Below, in pieces: positions 23,592 through 35,250 of a stretch of DNA of 64,000 bases; the stretch's first letter is position 1; each line of letters opens with the position of its first letter. The translations under genes and the position numbers were made by a program. The stretch covers positions 2,129,149 through 2,193,148 of the forward strand of contig JBCAML010000004.1 in assembly GCA_038503075.1 (NCBI GenBank), given 5' to 3'. This stretch comes from Gyromitra esculenta (taxonomy: Eukaryota; Ascomycota; Pezizomycetes; Pezizales; Discinaceae). The notes beneath the pieces are model-generated. The model worked only from the letters and a program-made list of their open reading frames with translations, was not told where the DNA came from and searched no databases.

Positions 23592-26501
23592 CTACAATGG
23601 TCCTAACCCTTCTCCATCTCTCTCAAACAAACTGCCCCCGTCTCCGTCCCCATCCCCTTCTTCAACTAACAGTCGTCTCCCTTCGCCTCTCCCACCTGTC
23701 CCCTCCTCCACCCCGCCCCCAATAACCGCCAACCTCCCCACTCCACCCGCGCCACCTTCCTCCTCCGCATTAAGTACAAAAAACACATCTTTCTTCGTCA
23801 ACACCCCCTGCAACAGCCCATGCGTCGCAAATAACACATACCTCAGCCCCAGCTTCTGAAACAAATTCGCAACCAGCATCAAGCTCGCCCCTGGACTCAA
23901 CGTAATCGGCGTCGTATCCAAAAACGGCCTAAGATCGACCACCCCCGCGGCCCCCACACCCACCGTCTCCGCCGAAAAGCAGCATTCCGCATCCGCCTGC
24001 ACGCCCGCGCGCCTCGCCGAATCCAACGCGAACCTCAGCTCCGACCTCGAAATATACCCGACCAGCCCGGCCTCCCTCGTGTCCGCCACCACCGGAAACC
24101 CCTTATACGGCTGTCCGCGCAGCAGTGCGTCCAGCGTCCCAACGGTATGTCCGCTCTCCGTGATAACCACCAGGTCCTCGATCCGCGTCATCACCTCCCG
24201 CACCGGCACGTCCGGCACGGGATCTTCCCGGTTGTCCAGGAACGGATACTCCTTGAACCGGATCCAGCTCTCGTAGATCCCGCGCCGGCCGAACGCGTCG
24301 CCGACCCACTTGCTCAGCATCACCGCGATCATGATCGGGAGGACGTATGTCAGTGCGCCTGTCAGCTCGAACATTATCACCACTATGGACACCGTCATGC
24401 GCGTTACGCCGCCCAGGGCGGAGGCGGCGCCGATGATGGCGAAGACGCCCGGTGTCACGCATTCGACGTCGGGGGTGCATGAGGTGAATAGTATGCTGGA
24501 CGGGTGGGAGCGCTGGAAGGCCTGTACGAGCATGCCGGTGGCGCGGCCGTACAGTGCGCCGATCGCCATGGAGGGGAGGATGATTCCGGCTGGGACCTGA
24601 AGGCCGAAGGTGGTAGATGCAAGGAGGGCTGCGAGGAGGGAGGAGAGGATAAGAAGCAGGATTGGGGCGGCCGTGTGCGTGGGGTGGCAGAGGTTATAGG
24701 GGTCTTCAGATTTGGGACCACATTCTGCGAATAGCGCGGCGACGAGGGAGGTGGATTGGGGCCGCATGAAGATTATTGGGTAGTTTATTAGCGCGGTGAT
24801 GAATGCGACTATGCACACTTCGAGGACGGGGTATTTTCGCGCGATTGTGGATTTTCGGAGGGCCGCGATTCGCATGTTGAGCTTTATGAACCCGGCGCCG
24901 TAGAGGCCGCCGAGAGCGCCTAGGAGCGCGAACGGGATGATCTCGAAGTCGTGCCAGCCGCGGGTGTATTTGACTTGGTAGAGAACGAGCTTGCCGGTGC
25001 GGAATGGGTTCATGAATTGTAGAGTTACAGCCGCGACCATGGCGGATACGAAGGACTGCCACATGGCCTTATCGGGGAAGTAGTATGAGAGCTGTTCGAG
25101 CGAGAAGAGGACACCGCCGATAGGAGAGCCAAAAGCGACGGAGATTCCAGCGGCTGATGCAGCAGAGAGAACCTCGCGTTTACGCGCCTCGTTGGTGGAG
25201 AGGGAGGCAAAGGGTTTCATAAACAGGTTTGCGCAGCAGCAGGCGACATGTACGAGGGGGCCTTCTTTTCCGAGCCAAAGACCAGAGGCGACGGCAAGAC
25301 ACTGGTGGGTCAGTAGGAGATATGGCGAATGAAGATGTGTGACTTACGAGCCCGATTGACTTGATAACGAGGGTCCAGGCTCCCATGAATTTCCGGATCA
25401 CGAAGCCACCGAGGACAGTCTTGATCTCGGGGATGCCGCTATGGCGGGCGTAGGTTGCGTAGGTTTTTACGAGGATGCTAGCAGTTACTGCGAAGAGGAT
25501 CTAGAGAGGTGATTAGAGGGTTTGAAGCATGATATTGGGTATTTAGAGCCTTACGGAGAAGAGAACGTAGAGGAGATATTCCACAACGTAGCTCCCACCT
25601 CTAGAATTACTCGCACGCAAAGCCTGACTCCACGGAACCCAATCCCTGCAGCTGTCATTGGCTGGTTCCAAATCCAAATCAGTCCCCACCCATATCCCGA
25701 GTCACAGAAAAGCACTCACCCTCCAACCCCAAACAGCAGAATCGCCGGCTTAGATAAAACGTCGAGCTGCAATAGCCATGCTTCAAATCACCCAACCAAT
25801 TCGTCACAATATCGATTCCGGCAGCAATTAAGCCAGCAGCCACCCCAGTCGCTATGAGCACCACCCAGACCTGACTACTATCCAACATCTGCGCTACATG
25901 ACCCATGACTCCCGTCCGCCGCGACAGCGCCCTGACCCGTAGTCGCTCCTTTGTGTACTCGAAAATCCAGTCAATCGCTGTCAGGTCGTCATAGACACGC
26001 CGACCAGGGCCCTCGGAGGACCATTCATCTGCGTTGTCGAGGGTCGAGTCTTTGGGGTTCTGCTGGAGCGCTGAGTTCAGGCTGAAGGACTGGGTGTCGA
26101 GATCAGTGGCCGAGTTGCAGGGCGAGTATGTTGGTTCTGGGGGGACGAGATCGGTGTCTGGGGCAGTAGGAAGGCTGGTAGAGGAGGAGGAGAAGAGGGA
26201 GTAGCGCGAGGGCGCCTTTTGGCGGCGCTTGAACGATATTCTGTATCAGCGAGACGAGGTTAGAAACTAGCATAGGTCAAGTAGGATAGCTACAGGATTC
26301 GAACCTGTTCCCTCGATCGTCTGCATCGTCCAGAGAGATACCGTCTCGGAAGTGTGAGCGCACTGGATCGTCCTCGTCCTCGTCGTCCTCAGCGGTGGGT
26401 GCAGGTGGGCGGAGGGGTCTCGGGGGAGTGTCGAGGCTGGAGGAAGTCGGGGAGTCGTCGAGATTGAGGAGGCGCGCAGCCCCGGAGGAGGACGACGCCA
26501 T
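23592..26501 (-). CDS. CLC-type chloride channel / Cl-/H+ exchanger (Gef1-like)
   Basis: Fungal CLC proteins of this type move chloride into Golgi, endosome or vacuole lumens, aiding acidification and copper loading (family knowledge). Exons are 26501-26305, 26240-25720, 25661-25555, 25500-25348 and 25301-23592, giving 895 aa. An acidic, Ser/Pro-rich cytosolic N-terminus (about 185 residues) precedes the membrane core. Core motifs are [13 protein letters not shown] (first selectivity segment), [16 protein letters not shown] (with the gating glutamate typical of exchangers), [15 protein letters not shown] and [22 protein letters not shown] pair follows: [11 protein letters not shown]... with [12 protein letters not shown], then [20 protein letters not shown] with [12 protein letters not shown]. 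The last exon is GC-rich with strong antisense open frames, which are shadows. The exon 2/3 junction (GAG G / CC AAT) was chosen because it restores the [11 protein letters not shown] luminal loop. The gene is divergent from SIN1. Confidence 0.93.
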
Positions 26502-26873
26502 GGAGAGCGGAGGGATAGGGCGGGCAGATGGTAATTAGGACGAAGGACGAGAAAAGAACAGTCGGCGGGGGATTATATCATATTCCCACGAGAAGTGCGT
26601 TATGCACATACCTGTCTACATACATACAGGCACCGGTGCTGTGCTCTTCTCTGCCGTAGGCGTGCATCCCGGGCTGTGCCAAGACAATCGCAGGCAGATC
26701 GTTGGTGCGTATATGTCAGACTCCCCTCTCAACGTCACCTCTGTTCTATTCTGCATTCCCTTCTGCCCCTCTCTCCACCCCCCAGGCTTCACGATACCCC
26801 TTGCTGTGTGCTGAACATGCCCCCCCACTGCCTCCCATGACTTGCATCTAACTGATCCACCTCTGTCCTCGCT
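26502..26873. promoter_or_regulatory. Shared divergent promoter region of the CLC gene and SIN1
   Basis: A 372-bp gap separates the two divergent start codons (26501 minus, 26874 plus). It must hold both 5' UTRs and core promoters. Stretches of C/T-rich sequence near 26760-26870 precede the SIN1 start. No factor-binding site could be assigned with confidence. Confidence 0.6.
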
Positions 26874-29444
26874 ATGTCTCTCCTCCAGCACCAAGAGTAA
26901 GCTCTCCTCCCCCGTATACGTAGCTCTTTACTAACCTCTCCCCCCCAAACCAGCTTTGTTCTCTACCGGATCCGCAATCGTTATCTCCAATGCATGAAAG
27001 ACGGCGTTGGCGAACGCCTCATCTCAATCAACCCCTCCGCCCTCAATGTCCCCGCATTCAAGAACGCTGGCTGGGGCTCTCCCTCAGAGATCCGTAGAAC
27101 CTACTCTCCCCCGATCCCTGTCGGCGCAGAGACAGAATACTTCACCAACAACCCCCCAAAGTCTATCCGCGATAGCCCCATCCCCCCACCCATAGGTGGC
27201 ATTGCACTAGGTGGCCCCGGCGATGGCGACGAGCTTGTTGCGGGAGGACTGGTCTCCCACTTCTCGAGCGAGAGCGTAGAGCTAGCCACGGGGAAGGCTG
27301 CAAAGACGGAGAGCGCGAGTAAGGGCTCTCGGAGAGCTAGAGAAATGCATAGAGAGGAGGACGATAGTTCGGATATGAGCGATGACTCTGACGACGACGA
27401 AGGCTCACAAGCGTTTGCCCCCCTCAAATCCGTCTTTGTGCATGGAGACTGTCTAACAGCCCTAGCAGCCCGACCCAGCGGATTCAGTTCGACTTTACAA
27501 AGAAGGAGATTGCCCCTCGTCCGCGGTCCGGTTCTTCCCCGATCCGCTCAGGTCCGCAAGTTCTCGTCACTTCACCTTCTAAATCACGTACGCGCCGACT
27601 GCGTGGCGGTTCTCATGGCGATGTCGATTTCAACAAGAATATACATGATAGACTTCCCGACGTCAACCTCGACCAGCTCCCTGATGCCGACGAAGAGCTC
27701 CTCTCGAGTGGTCTCATCTCGGAAGCAGAAAAGCTCCACGCCCGAATCACTAACCGCCTCCGCTCCTCTCCCAACTCCTCTCTTCCGCGAGACGATGGCT
27801 TCGGCGAAGACACCGGCGACGACAGTGATGCCAGCACTTCCATCTCCTCCGACTTCACCGAAACTGCCGACTCCAACCCCGCTGTAATCGGCAACTCCCT
27901 CTCCTCTTCTATCCGGCGTCCTCTCCCAGCTCAATCCCCGGCAGTCCTTCACGCGCTCCCGCCCCCCATCCGTCCCATATCCCAAATCCAACCCGTCTCC
28001 GCTCTGACCCAGCTCCTCCAAGCCAAAGCGCGCGAAGCCGCCAACCCCATGGAACCCTTCCGCCTCTTCTCCGGCAAAGGTGAACTAACTCCCATAACAC
28101 TAAAACTTTACATACCCTACTCCCGCTCCTCCTCCCCTTTCGAAATCATAATCAACCAGTTCCCAAAACAGCAAGGGAATCGCCAAACCACCGTGGCAGA
28201 AGCTATCGGCTTCGCTCTCTACAAATATATCGAGGACAAAAAAGAACCCTCGCTCAAAGACGAACTATGTGACATTAACCAATGGACCCTCCGCATGGTC
28301 GATGATGGCGAACCCGACGAAGACTTCCCACCGCTCGAACGCACCCAACCCGTAACCGCATACATCGTAAAGAAATCAGGTCGCGGCGGGCGCCTAGCTG
28401 CGCGCGAAACCAAACTCGAAGGCGAATTCGCACTCGTTGAAGCAACACCCGACCAGTACGTCGAAAACGCCCGCATCACCCCGAGCGACGGCCCACCAAA
28501 GAAGAGCCCACCATCTCCGCAACAAACCCCACTGCCAGGAACCGCAGTAAGCACAGACACCGCAGCACCCCAGCCAGCATCTCAACTTCAGTTCATACAA
28601 GGAGCACCCAAGACCGGCCCGAGCAAAATCATTCGTATCCACATCAGCACGATCGACGAGTTCGCGCAAAGCGTAAGCGTGTGCGTCACCAGCGATACCT
28701 TCATCGGCGAGGTCCTCGAACAAGTATGTCGCAAGAAGCATCTCGACAAGAACAAATACATCCTCCGCCTGACTGGACATCCAAACGTAATCTGGCCTCT
28801 TGAGCGCACCGTCAGTGCACTCGGCGACCGTGCCGAACTCGACCTCGTTAAAAACAAGGCCTTGGGCTTCATCGACGAGCGGGACACTTCTATCGTCGAG
28901 ACTGGTGTTGGGAGCGCTAGTGCCGGTGTTGGCGCTATGGCTGCTATCATGGGTGCTGGCGCGAGCAGTCGAACTCCGAAGAGAGGCAAATTCTTACAGC
29001 CAGTTGCATGGACGCCGGATATGCTGAGTAGCAAAGATTACCTCGTAATCCCCCCTCCCTCCCATGTGTGGTGCACGTGTATTGTGTAGCGGCTAATGTA
29101 AAGCGTAGAAATTCACGGTCTGGCGTAAAGCCTCAATGACATTCATGTCCCGCCACGAACGCATCCTCGCCATCGATGGCGAATACGTACACATCATGCC
29201 CTCTGAGCAAGAGCAAAAAACCCTCTTTGAAACATCGTCGAATTCGAAAACTACGAGTATCCATATCAGCACGATCATCGGGTGTAAGACGTATCGGAAG
29301 CAGCCGAGCTTGTTTAAGATTGTGGTGCTGAGACCGCAGAGAGAGATGAAAAGGTATGATTTTGAGGCGGTTAGTGCCGAGCAGGCGGTCGAGTTGGTAG
29401 CGGCGCTAAGGAAGGGGATGGCGAGGTTTAAGGGGGGCGAGTAG
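26874..29444 (+). CDS. SIN1: TORC2 subunit Sin1/Avo1 (CRIM and PH domains)
   Basis: Sin1/Avo1 recruits substrates such as AGC kinases to TOR complex 2 at the plasma membrane (family knowledge). Exon 1 is 26874-26896 (23 nt, MSLLQHQ) and is followed by 26954-27412. A third exon begins about 27466 and runs to 29044, and the last is 29109-29444, giving about 798 aa. The second exon continues DFVLYRIRNRYLQCMKDG, typical of the family N-terminus. The conserved acidic DDSSDMSDDSDDDEG block follows. The third exon carries GSSPIRSGPQVLVTSPSKS, then the CRIM domain (LFSGKGELTPITLKLYIPYS onward, about 355-490), a Ras-binding-like segment (KIIRIHISTIDEF onward) and the start of the PH domain. The PH domain is completed in exon 4 (KFTVWRKASMTFMSRHERIL). 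The intron at about 27413-27465 is inferred from the frame change; acceptors at 27465, 27468 or 27459 fit the same phase. Confidence 0.92.
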
Positions 29445-31407
29445 GGTGGTGGGTGGTGGGTGAGTTTTTAGGAGTTTGGCTTGGTTTGGTTTGGTTTGGT
29501 TCGAATTTTGTTTGGTTCGGCTTTCGTTTTGCATAGGGTCTATATATTGTTTCTATTAGCACCGGGATGCGGGATGCGGGATTTAGGATGTGAGATGTGG
29601 AGTTTAGGGTGTGGATGTAGTGCTAGATGGTTACTCTAGAGCTTAAAAGAATTTGGTTTGAAGAATATGATTGAGGATATTTTTATACGGCGCAGACCCA
29701 GTGTAGACTGGAGTTGCAGAGCTGCTTCATGTATTATCACTCGGATGACTGAATATGTGGTGTGTTGGAGAAGCTTCCTAGTACGGGGCGTGGCTTCGGA
29801 GTCGGAAATGATTGAGAGACAGGTACCCGGGCACTCGGGCACTCGGGCACCCGAAGGGCTATTTAGATAGGGGCCGTATACCCACCTCAGGCAAGCAAGC
29901 AATCGAGTCTTTCTTTCTAGTCCTTGGTTTGGTTGGGGCCATGGGAACTACCTAATCTGCTAGTACCACAGAGAGTATTACTAGTCATCAATGGAAATAC
30001 ATCTCTAAATGTACACGTAGCTATCTATCCAGCACACTTCTTTCTCATAGTGAATTCGTTTCGTTCCGTTTCGTTCCGTTTTTGGACCACGATTTAGATC
30101 TCAAGGTTGAGTAAAGGGTCGTACGGATACAAACGCCTTAATTTGATACCCGCAGTCCAAGACAATACTCCGCTAAACACACATGCACTAAACAGACTCT
30201 CTCGGATTCCAGGCAACAGTAAATATCGACTGACGCTTTTACTTCTACTGCTGCATACTAGATCGGTTGCCCGGCTAGTTCAGTTGGGTTGCCGGTCGTC
30301 CCCCCCCGCTACCCGGGGTGATCGAAGAGGAAAGCTGTAGTCTAGACAGAAAGAAAAGAAAAAAAACCAAATAACCTATTTCCGGATCTTGAACCCTCAC
30401 TGACCGTACTTAGGAATATTCACAACACCCAACCCACCCACCCACCCGGGAAAACCACCGGTGCTCAAAAGCCTCGCTAATCTGAACATAGTTCTCTGTC
30501 TCGGTGTATTTGCATCTTGGTTATCGTCTCGCACTCTTTCCCCTTTGCCTTTTTCTCTTTCCCCTTTGTAGATAGATGCTATCTCGTATATTCAAGGAGA
30601 TGATGTAGCCTAGGCAAGATATCAAATAGGGGGAGGAGAGCACAGAGAGAGTCTAAAAGAACTTAATCCTCGCTGTCCTCCTGCTTCCGTGGAACTAACT
30701 AGTCGGCGCGGTCCACCCTGGTTGGTAGTCTGGCTCAAGGGAGGACTGCTAGTTTTTGTTATTCGGTCGATTGCAGTATGTTTAGTCCGTTCAGTCTGTC
30801 CGTCTATCTAGAGAACCCAGTCCGCTCAGCCCATCTGGTACACCCAGTCCATCCAGTCCACACAGCTCGTCTATGGAGTAACCTAGCACTATCCGCAAAC
30901 ACGGCTGGCTAAGGCTGGCTTTTAACCAAAAACTTCTAGGCCCGGCTGAGGGGAAGAATCAAAGGGGTTCTATAAAGCCGAGAAGATAGTTAAGGATAAG
31001 TGATTTCCGTTTCCGATGGTGCAAATCCAGAACCTGAATGTATGTTGCAGTTACAAGACAAACCTAAACCTACCCAACGCTTGGCAACCACTCTCTCACT
31101 CATTCTCTCACTTCGCTCACGATCCCCTTCATAGAAAGAAAAAGAAGAGCGAAGCAAGAATCACATGCTCCTCGCCAACCCCCGCCCACCCAATATTGAA
31201 TCCCCCGCCACCATACCAACCAACCAACCAACCAACCAGAAGCCAGCGGCGAAATTCAAATCCTTAACCCACCCTCTACTTGGCATCGATTCCTCTTAAA
31301 TACTGCCCCCCTTCTCTCCCCCTCAATCTCTTCCTCCCTCTCTCATTCTCCCCGTATCATCTCCATCGGTGAACGAGCATATGATGATATCCCAGTCTAA
31401 ATCCTAG
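29445..31407. other. Intergenic, 2 kb, simple repeats and dispersed-repeat copy
   Basis: No gene is recognised. It contains (TTTGG)n near 29473-29500, a TATCACTCG-ended repeat copy (29735-29905) and CA-/CCAA-rich DNA near 31200-31240. A pyrimidine-rich stretch covers 31295-31370. The first few hundred bases should be the SIN1 3' UTR. Confidence 0.45.
29735..29905 (+). repeat. Dispersed repeat, copy 2, with (gcactcgg)n
   Basis: It starts at TATCACTCGG and carries three tandem copies of an 8-bp gcactcgg unit near 29830-29852. It shares block order with 18045-18185 and ends near aagcaatcgag. Boundaries are approximate. Confidence 0.4.
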
Positions 31408-31771
31408 CTACTGGCCCTTCTCGCTGAACCACTTCGCGCCGGTCGCTCTCCGCTGTTCTCCTTCGAGGTGCCTATCAGTCGGTTGGGCTGGCTGGGACGT
31501 TTGTAGTAGGGGAGGTGGTCGGCGCTTTGCGAAAGATCCTGTGATAAGCAAACTGATGCAATCAATTGTTCTCTGATGTCTTTGGTTGTTGGTTGTGGTT
31601 GTGGGTTGCTGGAGGTTGATGCTGTTCAGCTTTTTTTTAAAAAAAATTTCCTTTCAAGTTAGCCCAGAACAATAGAATGAAAGGGGGAGGGGGGGGTTTT
31701 AAGAAATCGAGTTACTGAATATACGCACTTTTGAAAACTGCTTGAGAGATTGGAGCACCTGCATTGAAGCT
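31408..31771 (-). CDS. Possible small spliced gene, C-terminal exons (unrecognised)
   Basis: Two short exons on the minus strand look coding. The 31771-31729 segment reads SFNAGAPISQAVFK and is bounded by an AG acceptor (with GCTAAC upstream) and a GTGCGT donor. The 31538-31408 segment reads SFAKRRPPPLLQTSQ, continues to ATGAKWFSEKGQ and ends at TAG. The phases join without a stop across a 190-nt intron. No start codon or upstream exon could be fixed; the 5' end would lie above 31771. I do not recognise the family. The open frame could be chance, since the second segment stays open 5' of its proposed acceptor too. There is no neighbour on this strand within 400 bp. Confidence 0.3.
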
Positions 31772-32237
31772 CTTTGGAAATGGAATTGGTTAGCGATCGC
31801 CCTACCACACCAGACCCTACGGTGGCAGAACGGTGTTAGTATAGAGCAGGCGCAAGATATGATCTACTCACAGCTGGAGATAAAAACACAGAAGCTCCCG
31901 CTTTGCTCTGTTCCCCTCAAGGAGTAATCTGCTAGTGCCAATGATAGCTTTAGCGCTTCGCACTGAATCTAGTCTAGCCAAGTGTTGACGAGTGGTAATT
32001 GATGACTATTTAATGGTTTGGTCATTGTTAGGAAGATCGTATCTGTGCCACAGAAGCAGAAAAACCCGGTACACAAAATCCATAGCCGTAAAGGAGTTTT
32101 GATATATGTTTAGAGGCGCGGAATAGGGATTGGGAGAGATACGAAAAAAATATCAGATAAACTACTATTTCTATCCCTTCTATCCTTTTACCCTTTTACC
32201 CTTTCTTCGCCATCCGCCACACCTCATCCACCGCGCC
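31772..32237. other. Intergenic, 466 bp
   Basis: It would include any 5' exons of the putative small gene and the 3' flank of the ankyrin pseudogene. A GTGAGT donor-like site with a TACTAAC branch sequence on the minus strand near 31832-31872 hints at a further intron of the small gene. Nothing else is seen. Confidence 0.3.
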
Positions 32238-33709
32238 CTACCCTTCCCTCGGATCTCCATTTCCACCTCCATCAACCAAACCCGAACCAGAATATTCAGA
32301 ATCCACGTCAGAATAAGTAACCTCTACATCAGATATACTATACTCACTCAGCGCGTACTTCTCCATATAAGCTTCCGGTATATCACAATACTTCATCCCA
32401 GTAACAAAGGCACCCACACGGTCCGCCCGATCAGCAACAATACGTCGCGCCCCACGACCAACCTGATCCCTAAAATCCCGAGCCCCATTCTCCAGCAGCA
32501 GCTCCACCATATCCTTATTCCCTTGCCTCGCCGCAGCAGCAATCGCTCTTTCGAAATAAATGATACCATCAGCATGCTTAGGGTAGAAGCTATCCGCCTG
32601 ACTCCCCTTTTTCAAGCATTCGGCAGCGAGTGCAATATCTCTTTGCACGACAGCTGGGTAAAAGGCCTTGGAAGCGAGTTCTACCTCGAGTACACGAGCG
32701 CTATATCGTTCGCGAAGGAGCGTGCTATCGAGTCTTCTATCTTCCGCTAATTCGAGAGCAGTCATTCCAATTATATTCCAGGGAAAGGATCAGCGTCGTA
32801 CTCCAATAGTAGTCGAACCGCCTCATTCGACCCCTGTTCGGCAGCGTGATGGAGCGGGGTCCGCTCCAGGAAGTCTAGGACATTGGTTTTGGCACCGTTT
32901 TCGAGAAGGATTTTGACGGCTGCTTCGTTGCGTCTGAAGGCTGCTTCGCTGAGTGGCGTTCTTCCGTCTTCATTTTGAAATTCAATGTTTGCGCCGGTGC
33001 GGAGGAGGGTTCTGAGGAGCGTGTGATATTTGTGATGGATGCTCCAGTCGAGGGCCGCCTTATTCACGGATAAGTAACAGGATTTAAGACGTCTGTGTTA
33101 GGAGGCTGAGAGGCCAGATGTAGAAAGACACTCTAAGCCATATTTTAAGGGTGAGCTGCAAGAGCCATCTGCAAAGCAGATTTCAGGCGCCCCGTTAAGG
33201 TTGTTGAGCTGACTTTTAGATTCATTATCCAGAATTGATCCAGGAACTTCATCGTCTGATGAGTCGCTTTCAGAACTATATACAGCTCCACCAGTTGCGA
33301 GTGTACGCTGATCCTGCAACATCCTGTTCCAGACCATGTTCTGGTCGGTTATATGACGTCTATCCTCCAAGACGAGGTTTGCGCCTTCTCCAAGCACAAA
33401 CTGTATCATCTCATCACTGCACTTTTATGGTACGGTGAAGAGGATTTTGTCTCCGTTAAGCATTGCATCGATTATTTTTATGTCTTCTCCTTTCTGCAAA
33501 AGCAGCCGAACCATTTCCTCGTTTCCGAGAGCGGCGACACCGAATAGCGCCGCTGTGGCATATTTCTCTTTGCAGGCTAGTTTGCGCAGGGTTGGGGTGA
33601 GGAGGATGGATAGCTACTTGTTTGCCCAGAGGAATAGACTGAGATTTCTGGGCTTTAAGTTTTCTGCAATGAGGAGTAGGAGCTCTGGTGAGAGGTCCAA
33701 GAGTGACAT
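32238..33709 (-). pseudogene. F-box/ankyrin-repeat gene, degenerate
   Basis: Read from ATG 33709 on the minus strand, the frame begins with an F-box-like helix (MSLLDLSPELLLLIAENL). Ankyrin repeats follow: GNEEMVRLLLQKGEDIKI, DGRTPLSEAAFRRNEAAVKI, ERTPLHHAAEQGSNEAVRLL and GNKDMVELLLENGARDF. The frame is broken by TAG 33614-33616, TAA 33425-33427 and TAA 33098-33100. At each stop the similarity continues in register, and a Gln codon (CAA/CAG) would restore it by one C-to-T change. Near 32775-32790 the frame shifts: DADPFP in one frame, IIGMTALELAEDRR in the next, as if one base were missing. The tail ends GGGNGDPREG at 32238. F-box/ankyrin genes are large expendable families in ascomycetes, so decay here is plausible. 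An intron could explain one break but not all. Confidence 0.75.
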
Positions 33710-34258
33710 TGTTTCAGTTTCCTGCCTGTTGTGAGAGAACGAGGCTTTCTATGCAGAAATGTTGCTGAGCAAAGGAAGGCCTGGCTCATGATTGATGTTT
33801 AGATAGTGGTATCAGTGACGCGAGACAGATTTATAGCACCAGCACCACAACCTCAAGCGTGGTGATGCGTCTGATCTTGCTGTGTGTTGGATGGTTGGTT
33901 GATGAGACTCGCGATAACATCAGTGGCGTACCAGTCCATCATAGATTCTCACTCGATTTTTAGACTTGGGGGGATTCACCACATCGATTACTCTAGTCTT
34001 GCTAGTCACTTATCCCCAAGAAACAGCATCCATTTCCAGCATGTTTCGTAGTCGCGAGTGGTGGATGAGGTTGAGAATAAGATTGCTATCCCAGAGCCTC
34101 ACCACGCATCCGGTGTGGCGCGACCGTCAACCATCTTGGCAGACGCAGAGAGGACACGGTGCTTAGTGCCGCCAGCTTCACCTTCAACTCCACCTCGAAC
34201 CTCCAGCATCTCGAATACAGCCACATAGCATCTGTCCCAGAAACCCCCAGTTCCAGAC
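33710..34258. promoter_or_regulatory. Divergent region between ankyrin pseudogene and SPC2
   Basis: This is 549 bp between the starts of two divergent genes. The part near 34258 should be the promoter and leader of the SPC2 gene. Short antisense open frames across it have no family signature, and no specific site is assigned. Confidence 0.4.
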
Positions 34259-35043
34259 ATGGCTGAAAAACCAAAGGTTAACCTCAATGCTCTCTCCGGT
34301 ACACCTCCCTCTTCCTCCTCCTCCCTCCTTTTGGCGAGACCCAGACTGACACCCAACTTATCTAGAGCTCAAAAACACAACCGATGATATGATAGCTCCT
34401 GTTCGTAGCCCCTCCATGTGCCACGGCTGGATATGGAGCACACACTAACACAACACATAGTACCTAAAATCACTCGGATTCAAGCAGAGCCACACTTTGA
34501 CGGACGTGCGCCTTACCCTCGGCTTTACCGCGTGCACCATCGCCGGCATCACCTTTTACTACGACTGGACCGCTGGATTCGAGGCCGCAAAGTTCTGGAC
34601 ACTCTACGCGGTCCTCGCGTATTTCGCTCTCAACACAGCGCTGACATGGTGGATCATGTTTGTTGAGGGCGGGAAAGTATACGTAGGGCAGAAAGACGGT
34701 GTTAAGGTCGGTTCCCACCCACCCCCCACAAGTCCTATCTACCTATCTACCTACCTATCCGGCTATACTAACGCTAATGGATCTGTAGATCGCTCTCACG
34801 TCGCATACAGAAAAACACTCGCCCTTCTACCACCTCAAGGTCGTCGCCAACCTACCTGGCACAGCTGCTCCGCACACCGTTACGGAGAAGAGCTCGTTTA
34901 CAAATTGGTTTGATCAGCAAGGATATTTTGTCGAGAAGCCGTTCAAGGCGTTTATACAAGACTCTGTCCCTGCACTTGCGGCAGAGACTCCAGAGGCTGT
35001 CGCGGCGTTAAAGTCGAAAAGCAAGAGTGTGAAGAAGGCTTAA
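34259..35043 (+). CDS. SPC2: Signal peptidase complex subunit 2
   Basis: Spc2 (SPCS2/SPC25) is a non-catalytic ER-membrane subunit that links signal peptidase to the Sec61 translocon (family knowledge). Exons are 34259-34298, 34366-34400, 34461-34706 and 34789-35043, giving 191 aa. The short first exon reads MAEKPKVNLNALS. The third exon carries the two membrane hairpin segments (LGFTACTIAGITFYYDW and FWTLYAVLAYFALNTALTWW), followed by GGKVYVG. The last exon continues IALTSHTEKHSPFYHLKVVA, a hallmark of the family, with SSFTNWFDQQGYFV near a basic C-terminus ending KSVKKA. Length and order are normal for the family. Introns are 60-82 nt. It converges with the complex I gene downstream. Confidence 0.93.
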
Positions 35044-35250
35044 TAGATACCGGTTTTTTCTTTTCTTTACTTGGTTTCTTTTTCTCATTCTTTGGGGCGC
35101 ATGTAATTTATACAAAAGGCTGCAGCGAGGAAGTTAAAAAAAAAAAACCTGGGTTGCATGCATGCATGCTATGACTGCTAGTTTGCACCGTGCTGTGAGG
35201 GAAACCAATGTCTTCTTTATGTGCTGTGCTGTACATCTACCATCCCCTCT

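Noticed and set aside
24079..24734. Long plus-strand open frames inside the CLC gene
   Set aside because: They are antisense shadows of a GC-rich coding exon; the minus-strand frame carries all CLC and CBS motifs.
26290..26310. ggattcgaacctg, resembling the T-arm of a tRNA on the minus strand
   Set aside because: No acceptor stem, D-arm or anticodon arm can be built around it; it coincides with the exon 1 donor of the CLC gene.
32130..32750. 206-codon plus-strand frame
   Set aside because: It is antisense to the ankyrin pseudogene's C-terminal half and has no motif of its own.
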